A stretch of 64,000 nt of DNA from Stenotrophomonas humi (GTDB taxonomy: Bacteria > Pseudomonadota > Gammaproteobacteria > Xanthomonadales > Xanthomonadaceae). The position numbers and the translations under genes are program-made. A model generated the notes under the pieces. The model was not told the origin of the DNA. It searched no databases and saw only the letters and a program-made list of their open reading frames with translations. Every line of letters begins with the position of its first letter. Position 1 is the stretch's first letter. The stretch is taken from assembly GCF_001431415.1 (NCBI RefSeq), contig NZ_LDJI01000006.1:176160-240159 (forward strand). The letters run 5' to 3'. This document shows, one piece after another, positions 42,850 through 51,506 of this stretch.

Positions 42850-43770
42850 TCAGTGCGGGTGTTTGGCCGTGGCGTATGGGTCATGTTCGCCGCTGCCGGG
42901 CGGACGCAGGGTGAAGCGCTTGTAGGTCCACTGGTACTGCGCAGGGTCGCGTCGGGCGATGGCCTCGATGCCGGCGCTGAGTGCGCTGGCCGCGACCAAT
43001 GGGTCGGGATCGGCGATCTGCGGCGACGCGGGTTCCACATGCAGTGCAAATGCCAGGTCGGGGCCGATGCGCTCACACCATGCATGCAGCACGGTGGCGC
43101 CAGTGCGCTCGGCCAGACGGTTGACCAGGGTCATGGTCAGCGCCTGCACGCCGAAGAACGGTACGAATACCCCGTCACCATTCTTGGGTTGCTGGTCGGG
43201 CAGGATGCCGGTGGCGCCGCCGTCCTTGAGTACCTTGAACAGCTGCCGCACCGCCGGACCTTCGGCGCGTACCTGGCGCACGTTGTCGCCGCCGCGTACC
43301 AGTTGCAGGAATTCGTCGCCGACCGGGTTCTCCGGCGGCGCGTAGACGATGGCAACCGGCCCGCGCGAAGCGAGCCACTGGTTCAGCAGTTCCCAGTTGC
43401 CGTAGTGCGGGGCCACCACGATCACGCCCTTGCCCGAGGCCAGGGCAGCGTCATAGAGGTCCTGGCCGTGCCGTTCACGCAGGTGGCGGGCAAGGTTGGT
43501 GGACGGATCGTGGGTCCACAGGTACAGCGTCTCCAGCGCTTGGCGGGCGGTGGTGCGAAGTACCTCCCGATGCAGGCGGCTGCGTTCGGCCGGTGCCAGC
43601 GCCGGGTAAGTCAGCTCCAGATTGCGGCGGGTGACCCGGCTCTCGCGTGCATCAATCCGAACCCACAACCAGGCCACGGTGTCTGCCAGTGATCGCTGCC
43701 AGGACCAGGGCAGGCGGGTCAGTACGGAAGCGAGGCGGTAGTACAGCTTGGCGATGGATTGCGGTTTCAT
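42850..43770 (-). CDS. Lauroyl/myristoyl lipid A acyltransferase (LpxL/LpxM family)
   Basis: This 306-residue inner-membrane acyltransferase adds secondary acyl chains to lipid A. The H(X4)E catalytic motif is visible in APHYGNWELL, followed by YAPPENPVGDEF and GILPDQQPKNGDGVFVPF. A GTG two codons upstream (43776) is an alternative start. It lies between the RibBA-like gene and dtd, near the glycan cluster but not operonic with it. Confidence 0.9.
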   Translation of the reverse strand: MKPQSIAKLYYRLASVLTRLPWSWQRSLADTVAWLWVRIDARESRVTRRNLELTYPALAPAERSRLHREVLRTTARQALETLYLWTHDPSTNLARHLRERHGQDLYDAALASGKGVIVVAPHYGNWELLNQWLASRGPVAIVYAPPENPVGDEFLQLVRGGDNVRQVRAEGPAVRQLFKVLKDGGATGILPDQQPKNGDGVFVPFFGVQALTMTLVNRLAERTGATVLHAWCERIGPDLAFALHVEPASPQIADPDPLVAASALSAGIEAIARRDPAQYQWTYKRFTLRPPGSGEHDPYATAKHPH

Positions 43771-43865
43771 CGGCACAAGTCTAGGACGTGCGGTTGCTTT
43801 GCGCGTAGCCCGATGGTCCTGCCTGGGCCGGTGTTAAGGTGCCCGATTGCCCCCAAGGAGCCCCC

Positions 43866-44306
43866 ATGCTTTCTCTGATCCAGCGCGTTACCCAGGCCGC
43901 CGTCAGCGTTGATGACGAGGTGATCGGCCAGATTGGACCGGGCCTGCTGGCGCTGGTGGGGGTGGAACCGGGCGACGACGAAGCGACCTTGTCGCGGATG
44001 GCGGATCGGTTACTTGGTTATCGGGTTTTCGCCGACGATGCCGGCAAGATGAATCGTTCCCTGCGCGATATCGGCGGTGGCCTGCTGCTGGTAAGCCAGT
44101 TCACCCTGGCCGCGGACACCCGTTCAGGCATGCGCCCGAGCTTTACCAGTGCTGCACCACCGGCCGAGGCTGAACGGCTTTTCAACCGTTTGGTGGACAT
44201 CTGCCGCGAAAAGCATGCCCCTGGGGTGGAAACGGGGCGGTTCGGCGCCCATATGGTAGTCAGCCTGGTTAATGACGGGCCCGTGACCTTCCTGCTCAGA
44301 CCCTGA
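43866..44306 (+). CDS. dtd: D-aminoacyl-tRNA deacylase
   Basis: This 146-residue enzyme hydrolyses D-aminoacyl-tRNAs. The [17 protein letters not shown] catalytic segment and the C-terminal NDGPVTF motif are diagnostic. ATG 43866 follows AAGGAG. The gene is immediately upstream of rpoD. Confidence 0.96.
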   Translation: MLSLIQRVTQAAVSVDDEVIGQIGPGLLALVGVEPGDDEATLSRMADRLLGYRVFADDAGKMNRSLRDIGGGLLLVSQFTLAADTRSGMRPSFTSAAPPAEAERLFNRLVDICREKHAPGVETGRFGAHMVVSLVNDGPVTFLLRP

Positions 44307-44346
44307 CGCGCCGTGAAACCACCGCCCGGCAAGCGTTATGCTGCGC

Positions 44347-44355
44347 TGGTATAAT
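44347..44355 (+). promoter_or_regulatory. Extended -10 promoter of rpoD
   Basis: TGGTATAAT is a perfect -10 hexamer (44350-44355) with the extended TGn motif (TG at 44347-44348) 45 bp before the rpoD start. No good -35 is visible, as expected for extended -10 promoters. Confidence 0.6.
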
Positions 44356-44399
44356 GCTAGGTTCCCTATCTTCACAATCGCCGGTGGCGCGAGCACTAC

Positions 44400-46247
44400 A
44401 TGGCCAACGAACGTCCTGCCCAGCAAAACGACATCAAGCTTCTGATCAGCAAGGGCCTGGAACAGGGCTACCTGACCTATGCCGAAGTCAACGATCACCT
44501 CCCTGACGACATGGTCGACCCGGAGCAGATCGAAGACATCATCGGCCTGATCACCGGCATGGGCATTGATGTCCATGAGGTTGCACCCGACGCCGACACG
44601 CTGATGCTCAGCGACGGCAACACCGGCAACCGCGAAGTCGATGACACCGCGGCCGAAGAAGCCGCAGCCGCGCTGACCGCGCTGGACACCGAGGGTGGCC
44701 GCACCACCGACCCGGTGCGCATGTACATGCGCGAAATGGGTACGGTCGAGCTGCTGACCCGCGAAGGCGAAATCGCCATCGCCAAGCGCATCGAAGAAGG
44801 TCTGGGCCAGGTGCAGGCTGCACTCGGCACCTTCCCGCTTGCCGTGGAATCGGTGCTGGCTGATTACGAAACCCACAAGGAAGGCAAGAAGCGCCTGGCC
44901 GAAGTGATCGTCGGCTTCAACGACCTGGTCGAGGAAGTCCCGGCTCCGGCCGTGGCTGAAGACACCAGCGAGGAAGCCGAAGAAGACGCCGACGACGAAG
45001 CCGACGGCGACGAAGCGGAAGAAGAAGCCGGCCCGACCGGTCCGGACCCGCTGGAAGTCGCCCGTCGCATGGAGCTGCTGGCCAGCGACATGGCCAAGTT
45101 CAAGAAGGCCCACGCCAAGGGTGATGTCAAGGCGATGGCCAAGCTGCGTGAAGAGCTGTCGGCCACCTTTGTCACCTTGAAGCTGCCGCTGCCGCTGACC
45201 GACGTGCTGGTCCGCCTGCTGCGCGACACCATGGGCAAGGTCAAGGCCCAGGAACGCCGCGTGCTGCATCTGGCGACCATCACCGCCCGCATGCCGCGCA
45301 AGGATTTCATCCGCTCGTGGGAAGGCAACCAGACCAACCTGGAGTGGGTGGAAGACGCGATCAAGCGCAAGCAGAAGTGGTCTTCGGCACTGCGTGACGT
45401 CAAGGATCAGATTGTTGCCGAACAGCAGGCCACCATCGATCTGGAAAAGAGCGCCCAGCTGTCGCTGGACGAGCTGAAGGAAATCAGCCGCGTGATGGCC
45501 TATGGCGAAGCCAAGGCGCGCAAGGCCAAGAAGGAAATGGTCGAGGCCAACCTGCGCCTGGTCATCTCCATCGCCAAGAAGTACACCAACCGCGGCCTGC
45601 AGTTCCTCGACCTGATCCAGGAAGGCAACATCGGCCTGATGAAGGCCGTCGACAAGTTCGAGTACCGTCGCGGCTACAAGTTCTCCACGTATGCGACCTG
45701 GTGGATCCGCCAGGCCATCACCCGTTCGATCGCCGACCAGGCGCGCACCATCCGTATCCCGGTGCACATGATCGAAACGATCAACAAGTTGAACCGCATT
45801 TCCCGCCAGATGCTCCAGCAGTACGGCCGCGAGGCCACGCCGGAGGAGCTGGCCAAGGAAATGGACATGCCGGAAGACAAGATCCGCAAGGTGATGAAAA
45901 TCGCCAAGGAGCCGATCTCGATGGAAACCCCGATCGGCGACGACGAGGATTCGCATCTGGGCGACTTCATCGAGGACACCAACGTGGAGTCCCCGATCGA
46001 GAACACGGTCAACATCAACCTGTCGGAAACCGTGCGTGACGTGCTGGCTGGCCTCACCCCGAGGGAAGCCAAGGTGCTGCGCATGCGCTTCGGCATCGAC
46101 ATGAACACCGATCACACGCTGGAAGAAGTGGGCAAGCAGTTCGACGTGACCCGCGAACGCATCCGCCAGATCGAAGCCAAGGCGCTGCGCAAGCTGCGTC
46201 ACCCGAGCCGCTCCGAGCAGCTGCGCAGCTTCCTCGACATCGACTGA
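44400..46247 (+). CDS. rpoD: RNA polymerase primary sigma factor, sigma-70
   Basis: This 615-residue primary sigma factor has region 1.1 at the N-terminus, region 1.2 ([21 protein letters not shown]) and a non-conserved acidic insert (about residues 185-215, rich in Glu and Asp). Region 2 ([36 protein letters not shown]) and the -10-binding [15 protein letters not shown] are intact, as is region 4 ([28 protein letters not shown]). The N-terminal ATG 44400 fits the family. A terminator follows, then the island. Confidence 0.98.
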   Translation: MANERPAQQNDIKLLISKGLEQGYLTYAEVNDHLPDDMVDPEQIEDIIGLITGMGIDVHEVAPDADTLMLSDGNTGNREVDDTAAEEAAAALTALDTEGGRTTDPVRMYMREMGTVELLTREGEIAIAKRIEEGLGQVQAALGTFPLAVESVLADYETHKEGKKRLAEVIVGFNDLVEEVPAPAVAEDTSEEAEEDADDEADGDEAEEEAGPTGPDPLEVARRMELLASDMAKFKKAHAKGDVKAMAKLREELSATFVTLKLPLPLTDVLVRLLRDTMGKVKAQERRVLHLATITARMPRKDFIRSWEGNQTNLEWVEDAIKRKQKWSSALRDVKDQIVAEQQATIDLEKSAQLSLDELKEISRVMAYGEAKARKAKKEMVEANLRLVISIAKKYTNRGLQFLDLIQEGNIGLMKAVDKFEYRRGYKFSTYATWWIRQAITRSIADQARTIRIPVHMIETINKLNRISRQMLQQYGREATPEELAKEMDMPEDKIRKVMKIAKEPISMETPIGDDEDSHLGDFIEDTNVESPIENTVNINLSETVRDVLAGLTPREAKVLRMRFGIDMNTDHTLEEVGKQFDVTRERIRQIEAKALRKLRHPSRSEQLRSFLDID

Positions 46248-46277
46248 TCGCCGGGTCGTAGAAGTTGAAATGGAAAA

Positions 46278-46298
46278 CCCCGCTTCGGCGGGGTTTTT
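46278..46298 (+). terminator. Rho-independent terminator of rpoD
   Basis: The stem CCCCGC / GCGGGG with a UUCG loop (46278-46293) is preceded by AAAA and followed by TTTTT (46294-46298). It lies 31 bp after rpoD. Confidence 0.9.
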
Positions 46299-46390
46299 CT
46301 TTGCACGGGAGGCGACGTGTTTGGAGCGACCCTCATACGACGCGTGCATCGATCAGACCGCAGGAAGTGGCCGGCCACCCCGCGCTCCAC

Positions 46391-46396
46391 TACACT
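46391..46396 (+). promoter_or_regulatory. Probable original -10 of the tRNA gene at attL
   Basis: TACACT lies 14 bp before the first base of the tRNA fragment, the distance expected for a tRNA promoter with a short leader. No strong -35 is visible. After integration this promoter drives only the truncated 5' half. Confidence 0.4.
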
Positions 46397-46407
46397 GTGC
46401 CGTCTCT

Positions 46408-46451
46408 ACGGGCCTATAGCTCAACGGTTAGAGCAGAGGACTCATAATCCT
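46408..46451 (+). repeat. attL: 44-bp repeat with the 5' half of the tRNA gene
   Basis: These 44 bases are identical to 58289-58332. They comprise AC plus the first 42 nt of the CAU tRNA: acceptor 5' strand, D arm and anticodon arm through the 3' side of the anticodon stem. Identity stops just after AATCCT, so the crossover lies at or before the anticodon stem. The remaining tRNA sequence is absent here. Confidence 0.9.
46410..46451 (+). pseudogene. 5'-half tRNA remnant (CAU)
   Basis: The first 42 nt match tRNA 58291-58332 exactly. It then runs into unrelated sequence (CTTCGAGATCG), so no T arm or acceptor 3' strand can form. This is the chromosomal 5' half of the tRNA gene, disconnected by integration. 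Confidence 0.9.
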
Positions 46452-46754
46452 CTTCGAGATCGTCGCAAAGATTAGTAAAATCAACTCAAATTATTGAAAT
46501 TTAAGTTGATTTCGTAAATTCGTGACCTCGGCGCTAGCTGCTTTTTGCGGCAAATTTCCGTTCATTGCCGGCACGATTACACCAAAACTACACAGCCAGG
46601 CATGCCTGCGCGTTCGCGATTCTGATCTTTACTTTCCTTAACGCTTTCAGTAGCGGATGTTGATAGTGGGGCAATGCCCCCCTATCGCTCTATCAGCGTG
46701 GCATACTTTGTACATAGTTTTTATGCCCACTCGGCACGTACCGGAGCTACCCCC
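46452..46754. other. AT-rich left-end region of the island
   Basis: This 303-bp region has no convincing gene. It holds an inverted repeat AAATCAACT (46478-46486) / AGTTGATTT (46504-46512) in a strongly AT-rich tract, which could be an integrase arm site or a terminator for the truncated tRNA. A TTTGTACATAG segment near 46706-46717 could supply a promoter for the operon starting at 46755. An in-frame ATG at 46674 would extend the first gene but lacks a ribosome site. Confidence 0.5.
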
Positions 46755-46961
46755 ATGTCTAGTCCCACTACCTTCAAGTTCGATGAAAAGCTGACCTCGA
46801 CTCTAGAGGAGCTCAAGGATGGAACCAACGCGACTTCAAAGGCAGAAGTTGTTAGGCGAGCAATCGCTTTGATGAAAGTTGTACAGGATGCTCAAAAGCG
46901 TGGGGCTGAGGTTGTCATCAGAGATGACAGCGGCAAAGACAAAGTAATCATCCTGTCCTAA
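46755..46961 (+). CDS. Ribbon-helix-helix-like small protein, first gene of kinase operon
   Basis: This 68-residue protein (ATG 46755) has TFKFDEKL as a possible beta strand followed by two helices with ATSKAEVVRRAIALMKVV, the pattern of CopG/MetJ-type ribbon-helix-helix DNA-binding proteins. The C-terminal VVIRDDSGKDKVIIL forms a strand-like tail. As first gene of a four-gene cluster it may autoregulate the operon. It ends 12 bp before the next gene, with AAGGAG between them. Composition is clearly less GC-rich than the surrounding chromosome. Confidence 0.75.
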   Translation: MSSPTTFKFDEKLTSTLEELKDGTNATSKAEVVRRAIALMKVVQDAQKRGAEVVIRDDSGKDKVIILS

Positions 46962-46973
46962 AGGAGACGAGCC

Positions 46974-47261
46974 ATGGCAAATCCGCCCCTTCAGGATGAA
47001 GAGGTTGTAAGCATTGATGACACTGCCAACGAAGTTGGTGGAGTTGTGGATATTTCGCCGTCGGACAAGGCTCGCTTAACTATGGCGTACCTTGTCCTTG
47101 CGGGAGTGGCGATTCTATTAGTGCTCTCCTGGGCATCCTTGATGTTCATCCCTGATAACCGGCAAGTCCAAGCGCAAGCCTTTTTCGATTTCGTACGCGC
47201 ATTTGGGCCACCCCTTATCACCCTCGTCCTCGGTTACTACTTTCGAGACTCTCAGTCGTGA
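46974..47261 (+). CDS. Small two-TM membrane protein in kinase operon
   Basis: This 95-residue protein has an acidic cytoplasmic N-terminus (residues 1-33) and two hydrophobic helices (about 36-60, AYLVLAGVAILLVLSWASL, and about 70-91, RAFGPPLITLVLGYYF). No family is recognised. A strong ribosome site (AAAGGAG) precedes ATG 46974. Its stop overlaps the kinase start (GTGA at 47258-47261), so equal translation is likely. It could be the membrane partner or effector of the kinase. Confidence 0.8.
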   Translation: MANPPLQDEEVVSIDDTANEVGGVVDISPSDKARLTMAYLVLAGVAILLVLSWASLMFIPDNRQVQAQAFFDFVRAFGPPLITLVLGYYFRDSQS

Positions 47262-48310
47262 CGGTGGTGACGGTGGTGGCGGGTGCTGCGGATGCCCTTG
47301 AAGGAAAAGTTTTACTAGATCGCTGGGTCGTCGCTGACAAGGTGATGCGCGATGAAGGGCCTTCTAGCGAGGCACGATCGGTTTGCTACAGGGCAGTGGA
47401 CGCTACGGGCCACGTAGCATTTGTGAAAGCCTTCGACTTCAAAGCACTTGAAAGAAAGGGTGACATTCAGAAGCTTGAAGATATGGCGCGGGAGTTCAAT
47501 CACGAAAAGCGAGTGCATGAACTCTGCTTGGATAAGCGCCTAGGGCGTGTGACGCGCATCTACGATTCGGGCACTTGTGACGTTGCTGGAGAGCTCATTC
47601 ATTTCATTGTTTGTGAGTATGCCCCTCGTTCTCTAAGAGATGCTTATCCACCCGGGGACAGGGAGGTGCCTGCATCTCAGCGCCTTTCGGCACTCCGACA
47701 TGTTGCAGCTGGTTTGGCTCAGCTCCATAGCATCGGCGTTGCACACCAAGATATTAAGCCGAGCAATGCAGTAGCTTTCGACAATGAGTCGGTCAAAGTA
47801 ACGGACTTAGGTAGTAGCTCATGTGCGGCATTGCCGCCAGCGCCTCATGATGAGTACAGCTTCTGTGGTCAGCCCAACTTTGCTCCACCAGAGCTTCTTT
47901 ATGGAGAGTCTGGTACTTGGCACAAGCGTCGTATCGGCTGCGATATGTATCTGCTCGGGAATTTAGTGTTTACGAGCTTCGTTGGTCACTCGCTTACCTA
48001 CGTTTTGGCGCATAAGTTGCCGCGGGAGCTGCGGCATACGGAGTTCACCGGAGCTTATGAGCTGGTTCTGCCAGTCTGGATCGAGCTGCATCACCTCATG
48101 GTCCCGGCCTTTCTTCAGCAGCACGTACCTCGGGAAGTTGCGGAAGAACTCATAACTATAGTTCTGGAGATGTGTCATCCCGATCCAGAGCAGCGCGGGC
48201 ATCGCCGCAATATGGAAGGCAATGGTGCCCGTTACGGGCTAGAGCGCTATATCAGCGCTCTCGATCGATTGGCTAAGAAGTGTTCAAGGATAGAGCGAAA
48301 TGGCAGATGA
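47258..48310 (+). CDS. Ser/Thr protein kinase-like protein
   Basis: This 350-residue protein contains a protein-kinase fold. Visible elements are Lys57 (VAFVK, ATP-binding lysine), Glu83 (helix C), the catalytic loop HQDIKPSN (163-170; Asp165, Asn170; HRD Arg replaced by Gln) and Asp183 in DLG. APPE (209-212) and GCDMYLLG (subdomain IX, Asp229) are also present. The Gly-rich loop is degenerate. All residues needed for phosphotransfer are present, so activity is plausible. Start is GTG 47258, overlapping the upstream stop. It overlaps the downstream TPR-like gene by 11 bp. Confidence 0.88.
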   Translation: MTVVTVVAGAADALEGKVLLDRWVVADKVMRDEGPSSEARSVCYRAVDATGHVAFVKAFDFKALERKGDIQKLEDMAREFNHEKRVHELCLDKRLGRVTRIYDSGTCDVAGELIHFIVCEYAPRSLRDAYPPGDREVPASQRLSALRHVAAGLAQLHSIGVAHQDIKPSNAVAFDNESVKVTDLGSSSCAALPPAPHDEYSFCGQPNFAPPELLYGESGTWHKRRIGCDMYLLGNLVFTSFVGHSLTYVLAHKLPRELRHTEFTGAYELVLPVWIELHHLMVPAFLQQHVPREVAEELITIVLEMCHPDPEQRGHRRNMEGNGARYGLERYISALDRLAKKCSRIERNGR

Positions 48311-49907
48311 AGCGGCTCCTGAGAGAGTCCTTTCCGACAGGCATGTACTCCCGCGGTGGCGGCCGCCGTCAGAAGCCGTAGAAGAAATGCAGGGAACAGC
48401 GAGCGTAAGAAAGGCTCCCTTCTCCCACCGAGAAGGTTGGTTGGAGCGACTTCGCGCGCAATATGAAAATGCACCTAGCACTCAGGCAGCGACGGAGCTG
48501 GAAGAGGCTGCGTTCATTTTGGGAAAAGAGTTGAGCTCTGATGACCAGGAGATCGTTAGCAAATCTGCTCGTTCAACGCTTGGTCCATCGGATTTTGATC
48601 CTGTACGGCAGCCCGGCATAGATCGAATGGTGGCGATTCGCATGCTGCGCGCACGTGTGTCTTTCTCCCCCAATCAACCGCTCGCTTGGACGGAGCTTGC
48701 TAGGCACCACCTGGCATCTGGGAACCAAGCGAAGGCAAGCGATGCAATGAGTTGTGCCGTTCAACTTGCACCTAATAATCGCTACGTCCTTCGCTCTGCG
48801 GCGCGCTTTTACAGTCGTTCTGAAGACGGGCTTGATAGAGCACTTTGGTTACTAAGAAAGTCGCCGCGAACATCGCGCGATCCTTGGTTGCTCGCGGCGG
48901 AGATTGCCAGTGCCGATATGGCTGAGAGGCCGTCGCCATTCGTAAAGTTGGCAAAGTCGATGCTTGATACAAAACGCTCTGGACCGAGGCACTACTCGGA
49001 GTTGGCTGCCGCAGTCGGGACGCTGGAGCATGAATCGGGGCGGCATAAGAAAGCCAAGCAGTTGATGGTTCAGGCGCTAGTAGATCCAACTGGAAACAGT
49101 CTTGCCCAAGCCGTTTATCTCTCTCAGTCTGACAAAAGAATCGTTGTTCCTGCGCAGTTTGAGCTCTCTCAGGGGGATTTCGAGGCTAACGCGCGCGCTT
49201 ACTATGCGGAGGGAAGGTTCGAGTTATCTCTATCTGCTGCATTTGCGTGGCTGCATGACGAACCCTTTGATGTGAAGCCCGCTCTATTAGGGTCTTTTCT
49301 GTCTTTCGACGATTCGTTAGCAGGTGGTGCTGAAAGAATCGCAACACTTGGACTTCAGTCTTCGCCGCATCATTCATCGCTCCACAATAACCGAGCTGTT
49401 GCCAGAGCGTATCTTGGTGACTTGCCTGGAGCGCTTGACGATGTCAAGAATTCCAACAGAGGTGGGCGCCAAGAACCTTCTCATCTCGCGACATTAGGGC
49501 TTCTTGGATATAGGATGGGGCTCGAGCAATTTGGCGAAGAATGCTACACCAAGGCTATTGCTTGGTTCTCTTCGATCGGAGACATGCTTTCCTGCTATCG
49601 GGCATGTCTCTACTGGTCACGAGAACGCGGACGCTTAGGTGACCCCAATGTGGTTTCCGACCTCGCTTTTCTTAAAGATCGTATTAGCCGTCTTCCACTT
49701 GATCAGCAGGAAAGCGATCTTTTTGCACTGATATCTGCCGTGGATCGTGAAATGGGACGAACGCAGATACAACCGCTATGGCCAGCACCGGACATGGCAA
49801 TGCCGTCTGCCTTGGACACTATCCGCGCATCCTTCCGCCTGCCTGATGCTGCTGCACGTAAGGCCTTGGCATTCGAAAGTAATGTCCTGCCGCTCTTGGC
49901 GGATTAG
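48300..49907 (+). CDS. TPR-like helical repeat protein in kinase operon
   Basis: This 535-residue protein is all-helical with no membrane segment. Helix pairs of tetratricopeptide type are visible at about residues 118-165 (PLAWTELARHHLASGNQAKASDAMSCAVQLAPNN), 235-262, 300-325 and 365-395 (LHNNRAVARAYLGDLPGALDDV). The N-terminal 80 residues are charged and may be disordered. TPR arrays bind partner proteins, so this could sense a trigger or deliver substrates to the kinase encoded just upstream. No named family is recognised. Confidence 0.85.
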   Translation: MADEAAPERVLSDRHVLPRWRPPSEAVEEMQGTASVRKAPFSHREGWLERLRAQYENAPSTQAATELEEAAFILGKELSSDDQEIVSKSARSTLGPSDFDPVRQPGIDRMVAIRMLRARVSFSPNQPLAWTELARHHLASGNQAKASDAMSCAVQLAPNNRYVLRSAARFYSRSEDGLDRALWLLRKSPRTSRDPWLLAAEIASADMAERPSPFVKLAKSMLDTKRSGPRHYSELAAAVGTLEHESGRHKKAKQLMVQALVDPTGNSLAQAVYLSQSDKRIVVPAQFELSQGDFEANARAYYAEGRFELSLSAAFAWLHDEPFDVKPALLGSFLSFDDSLAGGAERIATLGLQSSPHHSSLHNNRAVARAYLGDLPGALDDVKNSNRGGRQEPSHLATLGLLGYRMGLEQFGEECYTKAIAWFSSIGDMLSCYRACLYWSRERGRLGDPNVVSDLAFLKDRISRLPLDQQESDLFALISAVDREMGRTQIQPLWPAPDMAMPSALDTIRASFRLPDAAARKALAFESNVLPLLAD

Positions 49908-49976
49908 GCTAGCTGGATGGATAGTGCAGTGGCCGCAACCTAAGGTATGGAAGGGCGATCATGGAGTTATTGACGG

Positions 49977-50174
49977 CTAATTAAAGAACTTGTCATCCGG
50001 ATCTTCATTGTGATCCGGATGGTCAACTCTTGATTCATCCGTGGGCGTGGCCCCGAGCTTGGAGAGCATCGCGCTGAGCGCGTGCAATAGATCTACGGCG
50101 GCACGGGCCCGGTCACCGGCATGAGGTATCTGGATCTGGCTGCCGGCCCGGGCTGCAGGTGTTGTTGGGGACAC
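49977..50174 (-). CDS. Small hypothetical protein of island backbone
   Basis: This 65-residue ORF starts at GTG 50174 with AGGAGGG about 12 nt upstream. It is polar with one helical segment (RARAAVDLLHALSAML) and an acidic, His/Asp-rich tail (DHPDHNEDPDDKFF). It is the last gene of a run of small minus-strand backbone genes. No family is recognised. Confidence 0.5.
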   Translation of the reverse strand: MSPTTPAARAGSQIQIPHAGDRARAAVDLLHALSAMLSKLGATPTDESRVDHPDHNEDPDDKFFN

Positions 50175-50198
50175 CGCCTGCTGGTCCCTCCTGGCGAA

Positions 50199-50651
50199 TC
50201 AGTCAGCCAGCGTGATCGCGGGGTTGGCATCGCTGCGGCGGGGGATGTTCTTACCGTCCGCGGCGGCCCCCCTGATCAGTACCTCTTCCTGGCGCTCCAG
50301 CTCCAACTGTTGCGCCTCCAGGCGCTCCTGCTTGCGGTCGTCTGTGATGGTCACCTCGCCCCGGTAGAGGGCTTCAACTTCGGCGCGCAGGCGATCACGG
50401 ATGGCGTCGGGGAAGAACTTGCACGCGTAAGCGTGGGCACTCTCGGGATAAGCCGATACGGCAGGGCCGGCGTCGCCAGTGAAGGCGCTTGGCCGAATCT
50501 TGACGCTGTTGGCCTGGCGCTCGATGTGAGTGTCGATGGCGGCCAGCGCGTCTTCTTTCGGCGGCATGCCGTCGCTCAGGTCGCGGATCTCGTCAGCCAG
50601 CTTTTCGATCTGGGCGCGGACGCGCGCCACCTTGGGCAAATAGTCGGTCAT
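50199..50651 (-). CDS. Coiled-coil hypothetical protein of island backbone
   Basis: This 150-residue soluble protein has helices at both ends. The N-terminal VARVRAQIEKLADEIRDL and the C-terminal RKQERLEAQQLELERQEE are strongly amphipathic and probably coiled coils, flanking a less regular middle. It lies 12 bp from the upstream gene's stop. Function is unknown. Confidence 0.7.
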   Translation of the reverse strand: MTDYLPKVARVRAQIEKLADEIRDLSDGMPPKEDALAAIDTHIERQANSVKIRPSAFTGDAGPAVSAYPESAHAYACKFFPDAIRDRLRAEVEALYRGEVTITDDRKQERLEAQQLELERQEEVLIRGAAADGKNIPRRSDANPAITLAD

Positions 50652-50662
50652 GGTCGTTCCCC

Positions 50663-51076
50663 TTACTGGCTAAGGCCCCAATCGGCCACGGTTTGCTGGA
50701 GATGCTCTGCGGCTGCCTGGTAGGCGCCAGCGTCACCGGATGAGGCGCTGAGTTCGTCATAGGCTGCTGCCACGACGGCGTCCACCGCATCGATCGCCGC
50801 CATCCAGCGTTGCAACTTGGCCAACGTCTCGCGCCGTTGGCCGTCCAGGGTTTTACCGCCCAGGCTTGTGGGCCTCCCGATGCCCACCGTGGGCTGGCTT
50901 CCACTAAAGCTCTCTGCGGCGGTCACCATTTCCTGGCGGATGTACTTGCGCTGGTCGTTGAGCTCTTTGCGACGCTCGCTCAGCGCGCGCTTGGCGGCGA
51001 AATGGAGATCGCTGCGAATCCGCAGGCGCTCCAGTTTGAGTAGGGAAGGGGGGACGGGCGGGGATTGATCACTCAC
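50663..51076 (-). CDS. Helical hypothetical protein of island backbone
   Basis: Start is taken as GTG 51076 (137 residues), because it overlaps the stop of the 64-residue gene upstream (51069-51071); the longer frame from 51166 is less likely. The protein is helical and charged (RALSERRKELNDQRKYIRQEM) with a C-terminal Ala-rich helix. Function is unknown. It is part of the run of minus-strand backbone genes. Confidence 0.65.
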   Translation of the reverse strand: MSDQSPPVPPSLLKLERLRIRSDLHFAAKRALSERRKELNDQRKYIRQEMVTAAESFSGSQPTVGIGRPTSLGGKTLDGQRRETLAKLQRWMAAIDAVDAVVAAAYDELSASSGDAGAYQAAAEHLQQTVADWGLSQ

Positions 51077-51263
51077 GGGGTGCTCCGGATTTGAGGGCGA
51101 AGGCTGGAAGCCACTCGGGCCTGTCCGCCAAGGCGCGCTGGAATGCCGGCAGGGTGCGCAAGGCATCTGCCAGGAGCTCGGCAGGGGGCACGCCTGCGGC
51201 TGCGGCGGCGTCCTGGAGGGCGTCGCAGATGACCTGGGGAAGTTCGAGCTCGATTACAGGCAT
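51069..51263 (-). CDS. Small helical hypothetical protein (Arc/RHH-like)
   Basis: This 64-residue protein begins MPVIELELPQVICDALQDAA, a beta strand followed by helix typical of ribbon-helix-helix or similar small regulators, with GVPPAELLADAL as a possible second helix. It overlaps the next gene by 8 bp. The regulatory role is an inference from the pattern. Confidence 0.6.
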   Translation of the reverse strand: MPVIELELPQVICDALQDAAAAAGVPPAELLADALRTLPAFQRALADRPEWLPAFALKSGAPRE

Positions 51264-51406
51264 GACGGGATGGCTCAGAGGGCCCGTCTATTGGACGTCG
51301 TGCCCGGCTATTTGGCCGAGCCGGAATGCGCCGGAACGCGCACTTGCTGGGAGCGAATCGCGGGAGGACGTCTTGTGCATCGATAGCCCTCCTGAATGGG
51401 CGGCCA

Positions 51407-51421
51407 TGTACAACGTGTACA
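51407..51421. promoter_or_regulatory. TGTACAACGTGTACA palindrome (operator candidate)
   Basis: A near-perfect 15-bp palindrome (TGTAC, then 5 nt, then GTACA) lies 144 bp upstream of the 64-residue RHH-like gene, in an otherwise gene-poor stretch. An imperfect inverted repeat (CCGAAATGTGCG / CGCATTTTCGG) follows at 51424-51459. Binding by one of the small island regulators is an inference. Confidence 0.4.
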
Positions 51422-51506
51422 AGCCGAAATGTGCGTTTCTCTCGGGGAAAACCGCATTTTCGGGGTACCTGTGGTGGAGCATCCCTAAGGGCCGAAAAAC
51501 TGGCAA

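Noticed and set aside
44124..46349. 741-codon minus-strand open frame
   Set aside because: Antisense to rpoD; no plausible domain.
47258..48310. Kinase gene as a pseudokinase
   Set aside because: The Arg of HRD is replaced by Gln, but the Lys, catalytic Asp, Asn and DLG Asp are all intact, so activity cannot be excluded.
51288..51506. 72-codon minus-strand frame after the 43-residue ORF
   Set aside because: TTG start, no ribosome site, and it runs through a palindromic candidate operator.
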